51,225 bases of DNA from Ectopseudomonas oleovorans (GTDB lineage: Bacteria > Pseudomonadota > Gammaproteobacteria > Pseudomonadales > Pseudomonadaceae): NCBI RefSeq assembly GCF_003052605.1, contig NZ_QASO01000099.1, positions 1 to 51,225 of the forward strand, written 5' to 3'. Positions 1 to 8,215 of this stretch are shown here, piece after piece. Position numbers and translations under genes: made by a program. The notes below the pieces were generated by a model. That model saw only the letters and a program-made list of their open reading frames with translations. It ran no database searches and was not told the origin of the DNA. How positions within the stretch are numbered: position 1 is the first letter of the stretch; the number at the start of each line of letters is the position of its first letter.

Positions 1-95
1 AGTTGCTTGCGGCATTTGACCTGCTCATGGCTGTCGACACCATGAACTTGAAAAACCTGCTTTGCCAAATCCACGCCTATGCGTTTAAGTTTCAT
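1..95 (-). CDS. IS110/IS1111-family transposase, N-terminal part only
   Basis: Read leftwards from ATG at 95, the frame gives MKLKRIGVDLAKQVFQVHG and then runs off the window edge after about 31 codons. The stretch GVDLAK followed by FQVHGVD is the start of the RuvC-like DEDD recombinase domain of IS110-family elements, and the D of GVD is the first catalytic acid. These elements move through a circular intermediate and are now known to use a structured non-coding RNA to choose targets. The style of the N-terminus resembles the IS1111 subgroup, in which that RNA lies 3' of the gene, so it would be outside this window. The family call rests on a short but distinctive stretch. Confidence 0.8.
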   Translation of the reverse strand, partial: MKLKRIGVDLAKQVFQVHGVDSHEQVKCRKQ

Positions 96-175
96 GCGGG
101 CTCCCCCTCCGGGATTGTTTGTTTCGTAACCTACAGTCTGGCGCAATGACGCCGTAGGAGGGAGGAGTCCATCTC
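96..175. mobile_element. Probable left end of the IS110/IS1111 element
   Basis: This is the non-coding stretch between the transposase start and the upstream region of the DUF971 gene. It holds a hairpin at 130-158: CCTAC, a 5-nt bulge, GGCG, a 6-nt loop, then CGCCGTAGG. Such subterminal structure is usual at the ends of IS1111-type elements. The outer boundary cannot be placed from one end alone, so 175 is a guess based on where the DUF971 leader seems to begin. Confidence 0.5.
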
Positions 176-205
176 ATTGGGCTACATCGTTTTCAGGAGC
201 CGAGT

Positions 206-577
206 ATGCCCATCCCCAGCGCGATCAAACTGCACAAGGCCTCGAAAACCCTGGAACTGCGCTACGGCGAGCAGAGCTATTCGCTCAGCGCCGAGTTTCT
301 CCGGGTGCACTCGCCGTCGGCCGAGGTGCAGGGGCATGGTAAGCCGATTCTGCAGACCGGCAAGCTCAACGTCGGCCTGGAGCGCATCGAACCGGCCGGC
401 AACTATGCACTGAAACTGTGCTTCGACGACGGCCATGACAGCGGTCTGTACACTTGGGAATACCTCTACGAACTGGCCACCCGGCAGGATCAACTCTGGG
501 CCGAATACCTGACGCAGCTCAGTGCTGCAGGCCAATCCCGCGACCCCAACGAAAGTGTCGTGCGCCTGATACTCTGA
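206..577 (+). CDS. DUF971 family protein
   Basis: A 123-residue protein matching the small DUF971 family, which corresponds to the N-terminal domain of gamma-butyrobetaine hydroxylase-like proteins. Visible family features are the opening segment KASKTLELRYGEQSYSLSAE and the block GNYALKLCFDDGHDSGLYTW near residues 65-85. The start is supported by an AGGAG about 7 nt ahead of the ATG. In other pseudomonads this gene usually lies between hslU and phaC1; here the insertion sequence sits on its upstream side, so its normal promoter or operon link may be cut. The molecular role of the stand-alone domain is not established. Confidence 0.9.
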   Translation: MPIPSAIKLHKASKTLELRYGEQSYSLSAEFLRVHSPSAEVQGHGKPILQTGKLNVGLERIEPAGNYALKLCFDDGHDSGLYTWEYLYELATRQDQLWAEYLTQLSAAGQSRDPNESVVRLIL

Positions 578-634
578 ACCGCACGCACACCTCGTCGCAG
601 AGCGCTCGCCTTCCTATCCCGACTCATTACCCGG

Positions 635-659
635 TAGTTAGAACGATTTTTCTAAACTA
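635..659 (+). promoter_or_regulatory. Candidate PhaD operator in the phaC1 promoter region
   Basis: A near-perfect palindrome, TTAGAA-N6-TTCTAA (638-643 and 650-655), sits within a 25-bp symmetrical block that starts TAG and ends CTA. It lies about 210 bp ahead of phaC1 in a 292-bp gap that otherwise holds no gene. PhaD, a TetR-family regulator encoded downstream, is known in P. putida to bind palindromic sites of about this size ahead of phaC1 and phaI. Assignment to PhaD is inference from position and symmetry. Confidence 0.5.
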
Positions 660-869
660 TCGCGGCATACTCTCGCCCCATCGATCAGCTTGCCTAACGG
701 CAAAAACTCGGGTAACCAAGGAACTGGCAGGTTCCCTGCATTTGGCCCAGCCAGATGCAATGCATGACGCGGACTCGATCCGCCCCCGGTAACCCGAGCT
801 GTACCAGGCCCTGTGTCGCCGTGCGCCCTCGCAGGCCGGTATTCGTCTCAGGACAATGGAGCGTCGTAG

Positions 870-2549
870 ATGAGTGATAAGAATAACGAAGACCTGAAAC
901 GCCAGGCCTCGGAAAACACCCTGGGACTCAACCCGGTGATTGGCATCCGCGGCAAGGATCTGCTGACCTCTGCCCGCATGGTGCTCTCCCAGGCACTCAA
1001 GCAACCCTTCCACAGCGCCAAGCACGTCGCCCATTTCGGCCTCGAACTGAAGAACGTCATGCTCGGCCAATCCGCGCTCAAGCCTGAAGACGGCGACCGC
1101 CGCTTCGCCGACCCGGCCTGGAGCCAGAACCCGCTGTATCGCCGCTACCTGCAGACCTACCTGGCCTGGCGCAAGGAGCTGCACGACTGGATCGAGCACA
1201 GCTCGCTGTCCGAGCAGGACGCCAGTCGCGGCCACTTCGTGATCAACCTGATGACCGAGGCCATGGCGCCGTCCAACAGCATGGCCAACCCGGCCGCGGT
1301 CAAACGCTTCTTCGAGACCGGCGGCAAGAGCCTGCTCGACGGTCTGTCGCACCTGGCCAAGGACATGGTGCACAACGGAGGCATGCCCAGTCAGGTGAAC
1401 ATGGAGGCCTTCGAGGTCGGCAAGAACCTGGCGACCACCGAAGGCGCCGTGGTGTTTCGCAACGACGTGCTGGAGCTGATCCAGTACAAGCCGATCACCG
1501 AGAGCGTGCACGAGCGCCCACTGCTGGTGGTGCCACCGCAGATCAACAAGTTCTACGTATTCGACCTGTCACCGGAAAAAAGCCTGGCGCGCTTTCTGTT
1601 GCGCAGCCAGGTGCAGACCTTCGTGGTCAGCTGGCGCAACCCGACCAAGGCGCAGCGTGAGTGGGGCCTGTCCACCTACATCGAGGCGCTCAAGGAAGCC
1701 ATCGACGTGATCTGCGCCATCACCGGCAGCAAGGACGTCAACATGCTCGGCGCCTGCTCCGGCGGCCTGACCACGGCCTCGCTGCTCGGTCACTATGCAG
1801 CGCTTGGCCAGCAGAAGGTCAACGCCCTGACCCTGCTGGTCAGCGTGCTCGACACTCAGCTAGACACCCAGGTTGCCCTGTTCGCCGACGAGAAGACCCT
1901 GGAAGCCGCCAAACGCCGCTCCTACCAGGCCGGCGTACTGGAGGGTAGTGACATGGCCAAGGTGTTCGCCTGGATGCGCCCCAACGACCTGATCTGGAAC
2001 TACTGGGTCAACAACTACCTGCTCGGCAACGAGCCACCGGTGTTCGACATCCTCTACTGGAACAACGACACCACGCGCCTGCCGGCCGCGCTGCATGGCG
2101 AGTTCATCGAGATGTTCCGGACCAACCCACTGACCCGTCCGGGCGCGCTGGAAGTCTGCGGCACACCGATCGACCTCAAGCAGGTCACCTGTGATTTCTT
2201 CGTCGTCGCTGGCACCACCGACCACATCACGCCATGGGACTCCTGCTACAAGTCGGCGCACCTGTTCGGCGGCAAATGCGAGTTCGTGCTGTCCAACAGC
2301 GGCCATATCCAAAGCATTCTCAACCCGCCGGGCAACCCCAAGGCGCGCTACATGACCAATAGCGAGATGCCGCTGGATCCGAAGGCCTGGCAGGAAAGCT
2401 CGACCAAGCATGCCGATTCCTGGTGGCTGCACTGGCAAAGCTGGCTGGCCGAGCGCTCGGGCAAGACCAAGAACGCTCCCAGCGCCCTGGGCAACAAGAA
2501 ATTCCCGGCCGGCGAAGCCGCCCCGGGCACCTACGTACACGAACGTTGA
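870..2549 (+). CDS. phaC1: Class II poly(3-hydroxyalkanoate) synthase PhaC1
   Basis: A 559-residue class II PHA synthase that polymerises medium-chain (R)-3-hydroxyacyl-CoA on the surface of cytoplasmic PHA granules, releasing CoA. The lipase-like box GACSGG places the nucleophile at Cys296, with Asp451 in TTDHITPWD and His479 in NSGHIQS; these are the expected residue numbers for the family. The N-terminus and the C-terminal EAAPGTYVHER ending are intact, and length is normal. It is the first gene of phaC1-phaZ-phaC2-phaD and is followed by two hairpins before phaZ. PhaC2 in the same cluster is its paralogue. Confidence 0.98.
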   Translation: MSDKNNEDLKRQASENTLGLNPVIGIRGKDLLTSARMVLSQALKQPFHSAKHVAHFGLELKNVMLGQSALKPEDGDRRFADPAWSQNPLYRRYLQTYLAWRKELHDWIEHSSLSEQDASRGHFVINLMTEAMAPSNSMANPAAVKRFFETGGKSLLDGLSHLAKDMVHNGGMPSQVNMEAFEVGKNLATTEGAVVFRNDVLELIQYKPITESVHERPLLVVPPQINKFYVFDLSPEKSLARFLLRSQVQTFVVSWRNPTKAQREWGLSTYIEALKEAIDVICAITGSKDVNMLGACSGGLTTASLLGHYAALGQQKVNALTLLVSVLDTQLDTQVALFADEKTLEAAKRRSYQAGVLEGSDMAKVFAWMRPNDLIWNYWVNNYLLGNEPPVFDILYWNNDTTRLPAALHGEFIEMFRTNPLTRPGALEVCGTPIDLKQVTCDFFVVAGTTDHITPWDSCYKSAHLFGGKCEFVLSNSGHIQSILNPPGNPKARYMTNSEMPLDPKAWQESSTKHADSWWLHWQSWLAERSGKTKNAPSALGNKKFPAGEAAPGTYVHER

Positions 2550-2552
2550 TGC

Positions 2553-2596
2553 GGCGCCTCTGGCGCCACACTGCCCGCGGCACTGGGAAGTGCCGC
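2553..2596 (+). promoter_or_regulatory. Tandem hairpins between phaC1 and phaZ
   Basis: Two perfect stems follow the phaC1 stop at once: GGCGCC-TCT-GGCGCC (2553-2567) and GCGGCACT-GGGA-AGTGCCGC (2577-2596). Neither has a T-run, so they look more like mRNA-end stabilisers or attenuating structures than strong terminators. The 153-bp gap to phaZ holds no gene. Confidence 0.55.
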
Positions 2597-2702
2597 ACGT
2601 CACGACGGCCTGGCCGGGCGTGACGAACCAGGATTGCCCTGGTCATTCTGGAAGCGGCCAGGATCGTCGCCTCCAGCGCTTAACTCCACAGGGGCTGCGC
2701 CT

Positions 2703-3560
2703 ATGCCGCAACCATTCGTATTCCGCACCATCGATCTCGATGGGCAGACCATCCGCACCGCGGTGCGGCCGGGCAACAGCCAGTTGGTGCCGCTGCTGAT
2801 CTTCAACGGCATCGGCGCCAACCTGGAACTGGTGATGCCCTTCGTCGCCGCCCTGGACCCGGAGCTGGAAATCATCGCCTTCGACGTCCCCGGTGTCGGC
2901 GGTTCCTCCACGCCGGCCACGCCATACCGCTTCCCTGGTCTGGCCAAGCTGGCAGCGCGCATGCTCGATTACCTCGACTACGGTCAGGTCAATGCCATCG
3001 GCGTGTCCTGGGGCGGTGCCCTGGCGCAGCAGTTCGCCCATGACTATCCCGAGCGCTGCAAGAAGCTGATCCTCGCCGCCACCTCGGCCGGTGCAGTGAT
3101 GGTGCCGGGCAAGCCCAAGGTGCTCTGGCGCATGGCCAGCCCGCGGCGTTATGTGCAACCGTCCTACGGTGTACGCATCGCCCCGGACATCTATGGCGGA
3201 GCCTTCCGTCGCGACCCCAAGCTGGCCATGGCGCATGCGAGCAAGGTGCGCTCGGGCGGCAAGATGGGCTACTACTGGCAGCTGTTCGCCGGCCTCGGCT
3301 GGACCAGCATCCACTGGCTGCACAAGATCCGCCAACCGACCCTGGTGATGGCCGGCGACGACGACCCGCTGATTCCGCTGATCAACATGCGCCTGCTGGC
3401 CTGGCGCATTCCCAACGCCGAACTGCACGTGATCGACGACGGCCACCTGTTCCTGGTGACCCGCGCCGAAGCGGTGGCGCCGATCATCATGAAGTTTCTC
3501 GAAGAGGAGCGGCACCGTGCGGTGATGCACCCGCAGCCCACACCCGTACGCCAGCACTGA
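2703..3560 (+). CDS. phaZ: Intracellular mcl-PHA depolymerase PhaZ
   Basis: A 285-residue alpha/beta-hydrolase that releases 3-hydroxyacids from stored PHA granules. The catalytic triad is visible as Ser102 in GVSWGG, Asp221 in AGDDDPL and His248 in DDGHLFL, the numbers known for P. putida PhaZ. The ATG at 2703 (MPQPFVFRTIDLDG) is chosen over an in-frame start at 2634 because the family begins with MPQP. The gene lies between the two synthase genes, so synthesis and mobilisation are made together. A stem-loop with a T-run follows it. Confidence 0.96.
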   Translation: MPQPFVFRTIDLDGQTIRTAVRPGNSQLVPLLIFNGIGANLELVMPFVAALDPELEIIAFDVPGVGGSSTPATPYRFPGLAKLAARMLDYLDYGQVNAIGVSWGGALAQQFAHDYPERCKKLILAATSAGAVMVPGKPKVLWRMASPRRYVQPSYGVRIAPDIYGGAFRRDPKLAMAHASKVRSGGKMGYYWQLFAGLGWTSIHWLHKIRQPTLVMAGDDDPLIPLINMRLLAWRIPNAELHVIDDGHLFLVTRAEAVAPIIMKFLEEERHRAVMHPQPTPVRQH

Positions 3561-3561
3561 T

Positions 3562-3627
3562 CGCACCAGCTTGGTGCGCATTGTTCTGCGTGCTCGACAA
3601 AGGGGCCGCTCAAGGCCTCTTGTTTTT
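3562..3627 (+). terminator. Hairpin plus intrinsic-terminator-like stem after phaZ
   Basis: Right after the phaZ stop there is CGCACCA-GCT-TGGTGCG (3562-3578). Then AAGGGGCC-N6-GGCCTCTT (3600-3621) follows, an 8-bp stem with one G-U pair, directly trailed by GTTTTT. The second has the form of a Rho-independent terminator and would separate phaC1-phaZ from phaC2-phaD at least partly. Confidence 0.6.
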
Positions 3628-3764
3628 CGACGCGGCGCTCTGGAATGCACTTCCCGCGCGCCTGGTACAGGGCTTGCTGCACACCCTGCACAAGTACAAG
3701 GTGCGCGCCGAGGCAGTCCGCGCCATGAAAGTCTCTAGACGGTTTGACGACGGAGTGCTGCCCC

Positions 3765-5447
3765 ATGCGAGACAAGTCGAACCCGGCTTCACTGCCGGCA
3801 CCCGCCAGTTTCATGAACGCCCAGAGCGCGGTGGTGGGCGTGCGCGGTCGCGATCTGCTGTCCACCATGCGCCTGCTGGCTGCCCAGGGCCTGAAGAATC
3901 CGGTGCGCAGTGGACGTCATCTGCTGGCCTTCGGCGGCCAGCTTGGCCGGGTGCTGCTCGGCGATACCCTGCACAAGGTCAATCCGCAGGATGCGCGCTT
4001 CGCTGATCCGACCTGGCACCTCAATCCCTTCTACCGCCGCAGCCTGCAGGCCTATCTGGCGTGGCAGAAACAACTGGCCGCGTGGATCGACGACAGCGAC
4101 CTGTCGGCCGATGACCGCTCCCGCGCGCGCTTTCTCGCCTCACTGATGAGCGACGCCCTGTCGCCCTCCAACAGCCCGCTCAGCCCGCAGGCGCTCAAGG
4201 AGCTGTTCAACACCGGTGGCAGCAGTGCCTTCAAGGGCTTGCGCCATCTGCTCGACGACCTGCTGAACAACGACGGCCTGCCCAGCCAGGTCAGCAAACA
4301 CGCCTTCGAAGTCGGCCGCAATCTGGCCTGCACGCCAGGTGCCGTGGTGTTTCGCAACGAGCTGCTGGAACTGATCCAGTACAAACCGATGAGCGAAAAG
4401 CAGTACCTGCGCCCGCTGCTGATCGTGCCGCCGCAGATCAATAAGTACTACATATTCGATCTATCCAACGACAAGAGCTTCGTCCAGTACGCACTGAAGA
4501 ACGGCCTGCAGACCTTCATGATCAGCTGGCGCAACCCCGACCCACGGCATCGCGAATGGGGCCTGTCGAGCTATTTGCAGGCCGTCGAGGAGGCCGTCGA
4601 TGCCTGCCGTGCCATCACCGGCAGCAAGGACGTCAACCTGCTCGGCGCCTGCGCCGGCGGCCTGACCATCGCCGCCCTGCAAGGCCACCTGCAGGCACGC
4701 CGCCAACTGCGCAAGGTTGCCAGTGCCACTTACATGGTCAGCCTGCTCGATAGTCAGATCGACAGCCCGGCAATGCTCTTTGCCGACGAGGAAACCCTCG
4801 AGTCGGCCAAGCGCCGCTCCTACCAGCAAGGCGTGCTGGACGGTCGCGACATGGCCAAGGTATTCGCCTGGATGCGCCCCAACGACCTGATCTGGAACTA
4901 CTGGGTCAACAACTACCTGCTCGGCAGGCAGCCGCCAGCCTTCGACATCCTCTACTGGAACAACGACAACACGCGCCTGCCCGCTGCACTGCATGGCGAC
5001 CTGATCGACTTCTTCAAGCACAATCCGCTTAGCCGCAACGGCGGCCTCGAAGTCTGCGGTACGCCGGTGGATCTGACCAAGGTCAACGTCGACAGTTTCA
5101 GCGTGGCCGGCATCAACGACCACATCACGCCCTGGGATGCGGTCTATCGCTCGACCCTGCTGCTTGGCGGCAACCGCCGTTTCATCCTGTCCAACAGCGG
5201 GCATATCCAGAGCATTCTCAACCCGCCGGGCAACCCCAAGGCCAACTACTACGAGAACACCAAGCTCACCTCCGACCCTCGCGCCTGGTATCACGATGCC
5301 ACGCACCAGCAAGGTAGTTGGTGGCCACAGTGGCTGGAATGGATGCAGGCGCGTTCCGGCGCGCAACGCGAAACCCTGATGGCGCTGGGCAACCAGAACC
5401 ATCCACCGATGGAGGCAGCGCCCGGCACCTACGTGCATATCCGCTGA
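3765..5447 (+). CDS. phaC2: Class II poly(3-hydroxyalkanoate) synthase PhaC2
   Basis: A 560-residue paralogue of PhaC1 with the same fold and active site: nucleophile Cys296 in GACAGG, the aspartate in INDHITPWD and the histidine in NSGHIQS. The start MRDKSNPASLPAP at 3765 is preferred because a GGAG lies 9 nt ahead of it; an upstream in-frame TTG at 3744 has less support. Having two synthases that flank phaZ is the standard Pseudomonas class II arrangement, and the two enzymes commonly differ in substrate preference. Possible separation from phaZ by a terminator-like stem suggests a promoter within 3628-3764. Confidence 0.97.
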   Translation: MRDKSNPASLPAPASFMNAQSAVVGVRGRDLLSTMRLLAAQGLKNPVRSGRHLLAFGGQLGRVLLGDTLHKVNPQDARFADPTWHLNPFYRRSLQAYLAWQKQLAAWIDDSDLSADDRSRARFLASLMSDALSPSNSPLSPQALKELFNTGGSSAFKGLRHLLDDLLNNDGLPSQVSKHAFEVGRNLACTPGAVVFRNELLELIQYKPMSEKQYLRPLLIVPPQINKYYIFDLSNDKSFVQYALKNGLQTFMISWRNPDPRHREWGLSSYLQAVEEAVDACRAITGSKDVNLLGACAGGLTIAALQGHLQARRQLRKVASATYMVSLLDSQIDSPAMLFADEETLESAKRRSYQQGVLDGRDMAKVFAWMRPNDLIWNYWVNNYLLGRQPPAFDILYWNNDNTRLPAALHGDLIDFFKHNPLSRNGGLEVCGTPVDLTKVNVDSFSVAGINDHITPWDAVYRSTLLLGGNRRFILSNSGHIQSILNPPGNPKANYYENTKLTSDPRAWYHDATHQQGSWWPQWLEWMQARSGAQRETLMALGNQNHPPMEAAPGTYVHIR

Positions 5448-5525
5448 AGCGGCATGCCACGAAGACCCCAGCGCCAACAAAGCCTGCGCGGCATGCCCGC
5501 ATCCCTCATCCGGCGCTTCGCGCCA

Positions 5526-5546
5526 CCTTCTCCCGAAGGGAGAAGG
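5526..5546. repeat. Hairpin between phaC2 and phaD
   Basis: CCTTCTCCC-GAA-GGGAGAAGG is a perfect 9-bp stem inside a GC-rich block of a type that recurs in many proteobacterial intergenic regions. It sits in the 201-bp gap between phaC2 and phaD and has no T-run. It resembles the CCCTCTCCC palindromes seen at 26724 and 29552 in this window. Confidence 0.6.
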
Positions 5547-5648
5547 ACATGAGAGATGTCGCTACGCGACTTTTACTAAAGGGATGGCCAGCTGCACGCC
5601 GGCCGGTTATCGTCAGCCCGTCGCGCCTAATCGAACAAGAAGCCAAGG

Positions 5649-6263
5649 ATGAAAACCCGCGAGCGCATTCTGCAAACCGCCCTGCAGCTGTTCAACGAGC
5701 AGGGCGAGCCCAACGTTTCCACACTGGAGATCGCCAACGAGCTGGACATCAGCCCGGGCAACCTCTACTACCACTTCCATGGCAAGGAGCCACTGGTACT
5801 GGAACTGTTCGAACGCTTCCAGAGCGAGATGGCGCCTTTGCTCGACCCGCCAGCCGAAGCCCAGCTGGACGTCGAGGACTACTGGCTGTTCCTGCACCTG
5901 ATCGTCGAGCGCCTGTCGCAGTACCGCTTTCTCTTCCAGGATCTGTCCAACCTGGCCGGGCGCCTGCCAAAACTGGCGCGCGGCATTCGTCACTGGCTGA
6001 ACGCGCTGAAACGCACGCTGGCCTCGCTGCTTGCCCGCCTGATGGCCGACGGTCAACTGAACAGCGGCACCCAGGCGCTCGGCCAACTGGTCGAGCAGAT
6101 CACCCTGACCCTGCTGTTCTCCCTCGACTACCAGCGCATCCTCGACCAGCAGGGTGAAGTCCGCCTGGTGGTGTACCAGATCATGATGCTGGTCGCGCCG
6201 CACCTGAACCAGCCCTCACGCAGCACCGTCGAGCACTTGGCGCAGCGCTATCTGGAAGCCTGA
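5649..6263 (+). CDS. phaD: TetR-family regulator PhaD
   Basis: A 204-residue TetR-type transcription factor. The N-terminal helix-turn-helix runs over residues 3-50 (RERILQTALQLFNEQG, then STLEIANELDISPGNLYYHF), and the remainder is the helical ligand-binding domain. In P. putida PhaD activates phaC1 and phaI promoters, probably in response to a fatty-acid-derived CoA intermediate. AAGGA ahead of the ATG supports the start. It is the last gene of the cluster's rightward arm and converges on phaF. Confidence 0.93.
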   Translation: MKTRERILQTALQLFNEQGEPNVSTLEIANELDISPGNLYYHFHGKEPLVLELFERFQSEMAPLLDPPAEAQLDVEDYWLFLHLIVERLSQYRFLFQDLSNLAGRLPKLARGIRHWLNALKRTLASLLARLMADGQLNSGTQALGQLVEQITLTLLFSLDYQRILDQQGEVRLVVYQIMMLVAPHLNQPSRSTVEHLAQRYLEA

Positions 6264-6299
6264 TGCGCAGCCGTGCGCACGCTAATGACACGCTGTGAT

Positions 6300-6352
6300 G
6301 TAGGGCGGGTGTAACCCGCCAGAGCGCAAATGGCGGGTTACACCCGCCCTAC
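6300..6352. repeat. Perfect 21-bp-arm palindrome (GTAGGGCGGGTG family)
   Basis: Arms at 6300-6320 and 6332-6352 are exact reverse complements around an 11-nt loop. The arm begins GTAGGGCGGGTG and ends ACCCGCC. An almost identical unit occurs at 31687-31739, and related units with another core lie at 34284-34383 and 42367-42389. Here it sits between the convergent phaD and phaF and could also end transcription. Confidence 0.9.
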
Positions 6353-6400
6353 AAAGCCGAGACCCATCCACGGTTGATGCGCATGGCCCGCCCTGCGAGC

Positions 6401-6432
6401 AGAAACGCAAACGCCCGGCACTAGGCCGGGCG
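6401..6432 (-). terminator. Terminator of phaI-phaF
   Basis: On the minus strand CGCCCGGC-CTAGT-GCCGGGCG (6412-6432) is followed by TTTGCGTTT. It lies 18 bp after the phaF stop and fits a Rho-independent terminator with an interrupted T-tract. Confidence 0.7.
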
Positions 6433-6450
6433 CTTGTGATCCCGAGAAAC

Positions 6451-7311
6451 TCAGGACGGGGTGGCTGGAGTTGCCGGGGTGGCAGCCGGAGCCGGTGCAG
6501 CGGCCGGCGTTGCGGCGGCGGCCGGAGCCGGTGCCGGTGCCGGTGCAGCCGGTTTCGGCGCAGCTGCCTTGGGCGCTGCCGGTTTCTTCGCAGCCGGCTT
6601 CTTCGCTGCAGCAGGCTTGGCTGCTGGCTTGGCGGCGGCCGCTGGCTTGGCAGCGGGTTTCGCTGCGGCCTTGGCTGCCGGTTTCGCCGCAGGTTTAGCT
6701 GCCGGCTTGGCGGCTGCAGGTTTCGCGGCAGCCGGTTTGGCTGCTGGCTTGGCTGCAGCTTTGGCAGCAGGCTTGGCGGCCGGCTTCGCAGCAGGTTTGG
6801 CAGCTGCTTTCGCAGCCGGCTTGGCGGCAACCTTCGCGGCAGGTTTGGGCGCAGCTTTGGCAGCAGGCTTGGCGACCGACTTGGCCGATACGCCAGTGAT
6901 TTTCTCCAGCTGCTTGGTCAGGCTGTCGACCTTGTCATTCAATGCCTTGACCTCGTTGCGGCTGGGCACGCCCAGACGCGAAATGGCATTGTTCAGACGC
7001 TTGTCGAAGGCCTCTTCCAGCTCACCCCATTTGCCGATTGCCCTGTCCTTGACCTCATCGACCTTGGACTTGGCGGAACCGACCTTGGAACCGACGCCGG
7101 CTTTCACCGCGCCAACCTGTTTGTCGACTTCGCTCTTGGCCTGCTTTTCAGCCTTCTCGCCGTCCTTGACCAGCGTGTCGAACAGCTTGGTGCCGTCCTT
7201 GCTGACCTTGGAATAAGCGCCCAAGCCTGCCAACCAGATCTGACGCGAGTATTTCTCGACCTCGCCGATCCAGGAGCTGGTCTGTTTCTCGGTTTTCTTC
7301 TTAACAGCCAT
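6451..7311 (-). CDS. phaF: PHA granule-associated phasin PhaF
   Basis: A 286-residue phasin with two parts. Residues 1 to about 140 form the amphipathic phasin domain that coats PHA granules, including SSWIGEVEKYSRQIWLAGLG. The C-terminal half is a long run of KPAA/AAKP repeats resembling histone H1, which in P. putida PhaF binds DNA and helps share granules between daughter cells. The start MAVKKKTEK at 7311 follows AAGGAGATC; the longer in-frame version adds only unsupported residues. It lies 10 bp after phaI and is surely co-transcribed with it. The tail is low complexity, so repeat number may vary between strains. Confidence 0.95.
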   Translation of the reverse strand: MAVKKKTEKQTSSWIGEVEKYSRQIWLAGLGAYSKVSKDGTKLFDTLVKDGEKAEKQAKSEVDKQVGAVKAGVGSKVGSAKSKVDEVKDRAIGKWGELEEAFDKRLNNAISRLGVPSRNEVKALNDKVDSLTKQLEKITGVSAKSVAKPAAKAAPKPAAKVAAKPAAKAAAKPAAKPAAKPAAKAAAKPAAKPAAAKPAAAKPAAKPAAKPAAKAAAKPAAKPAAAAKPAAKPAAAKKPAAKKPAAPKAAAPKPAAPAPAPAPAAAATPAAAPAPAATPATPATPS

Positions 7312-7321
7312 CCTGATCTCC

Positions 7322-7768
7322 TTATTTGGTACGCGCGACATGCTCGAGCAACGCGCTCAGCTCATCCAGCTTAGCAGAGAGTGCTTCAACATCCTGCTTG
7401 GACGGAATGCCGATACGGTTCAGAGCGGAAGCCACACGAGTATCGAAAGCCTTCTCGATCTTGTCGAGCTGAACTTCGACCTTGCCTTTGACGCTGGTGA
7501 CGTTGCTGTTGACCGACTGCTTGACCGATTCGATCTGGCTGTTGGCGGCTTCTACCTGCTCGTCGACCAGCTTCTTGCCTTTGCTTTCGACGCCTTCACC
7601 GGCCTTGACCAGTTCCTTGAAGTATTCGGCCCCCTCGACACCCGCCTTGGCGTAAGCGCCCAGGCCAGCGAGGTAGATCTTGCGGGCATAGCCCTTCACG
7701 TCGTCGAACAGACCGGCTTTGTCTTCGACCACGGCTTCTACTTTTTTCTTCACGGCAACTTTCGACAT
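7322..7768 (-). CDS. phaI: PHA granule phasin PhaI
   Basis: A 148-residue phasin, homologous to the N-terminal domain of PhaF (DVKGYARKIYLAGLGAYAKA near residues 25-45, and a closing segment on NRIGIPSKQDVEALSAKLDE) but without the lysine-alanine tail. It coats PHA granules in the cytoplasm. MSKVAVKKK at 7768 is taken as the start, with GAGGTG just ahead; four further upstream residues have no family support. It heads the leftward phaI-phaF operon that faces phaC1ZC2D. Confidence 0.94.
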   Translation of the reverse strand: MSKVAVKKKVEAVVEDKAGLFDDVKGYARKIYLAGLGAYAKAGVEGAEYFKELVKAGEGVESKGKKLVDEQVEAANSQIESVKQSVNSNVTSVKGKVEVQLDKIEKAFDTRVASALNRIGIPSKQDVEALSAKLDELSALLEHVARTK

Positions 7769-7844
7769 GGTGCACCTCACGCGCTTTGACAGTTAGCGGA
7801 AACGCCCACGGAATGCAGGCTTGGGTACACCCTAAGGAGAAAAA

Positions 7845-7862
7845 TTAGAAATCGCATACTAG
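7845..7862 (-). promoter_or_regulatory. phaI upstream element, candidate PhaD/promoter site
   Basis: On the minus strand this reads CTAGTATGCGATTTCTAA. It lies about 80 bp ahead of phaI and shares CGATTT-(TT)-CTAA with the palindrome ahead of phaC1 at 635-659. The likeness is partial and symmetry is weak. Position matches where PhaD is known to act in P. putida. Confidence 0.35.
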
Positions 7863-7939
7863 GAGCAGGCGACAGCATGCATGTTCAATGCGACCCAGTG
7901 GCGGCGGGCACAGCGCACCCTACTGGCTTGCCACTGCTC

Positions 7940-8215
7940 TCAGGCCAGGGATTTGTCCAGCACCTGCTCGATCTCGCGCTGGATCATGCCGCCCATGGGC
8001 GACAGCAACAGCCCGAGCTTGAGCTCCACAAGCACAGTGTCTTCACCGACCGCGATGCTGCCGTCGGCACCGCTGCGCTTGAACTCAAGGGTGTCGCCAT
8101 TCCAGCGGTAGCGCACGTCGTACTCGCTGGCCAGGCGCTCGGCCAGGCGTTCGGCCTTCTCGCGGGCGGCCTCGCGACCGAGGGAATGGGATCGTTCGAC
8201 ACGAATACGGGACAT
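7940..8215 (-). CDS. Polyhydroxyalkanoic acid system (PHA_gran_rgn-type) protein
   Basis: A 91-residue protein beginning [19 protein letters not shown], with [20 protein letters not shown] and the closing segment [17 protein letters not shown]. This is the small family found beside PHA granule genes in pseudomonads. AAGGAG precedes the ATG at 8215; an upstream in-frame start at 8257 lacks one. Its function is not known, although it is assumed to be PHA-linked by position. It lies upstream of phaI on the same strand but 171 bp away, so phaI likely has its own promoter. Confidence 0.85.
   Translation of the reverse strand: MSRIRVERSHSLGREAAREKAERLAERLASEYDVRYRWNGDTLEFKRSGADGSIAVGEDTVLVELKLGLLLSPMGGMIQREIEQVLDKSLA

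Noticed and set aside
6451..6830. Regular short repeats at the end of phaF as a CRISPR or tandem DNA repeat
   Set aside because: They encode the AAKP/KPAA histone-like tail in frame; unit length varies and no spacers are present.
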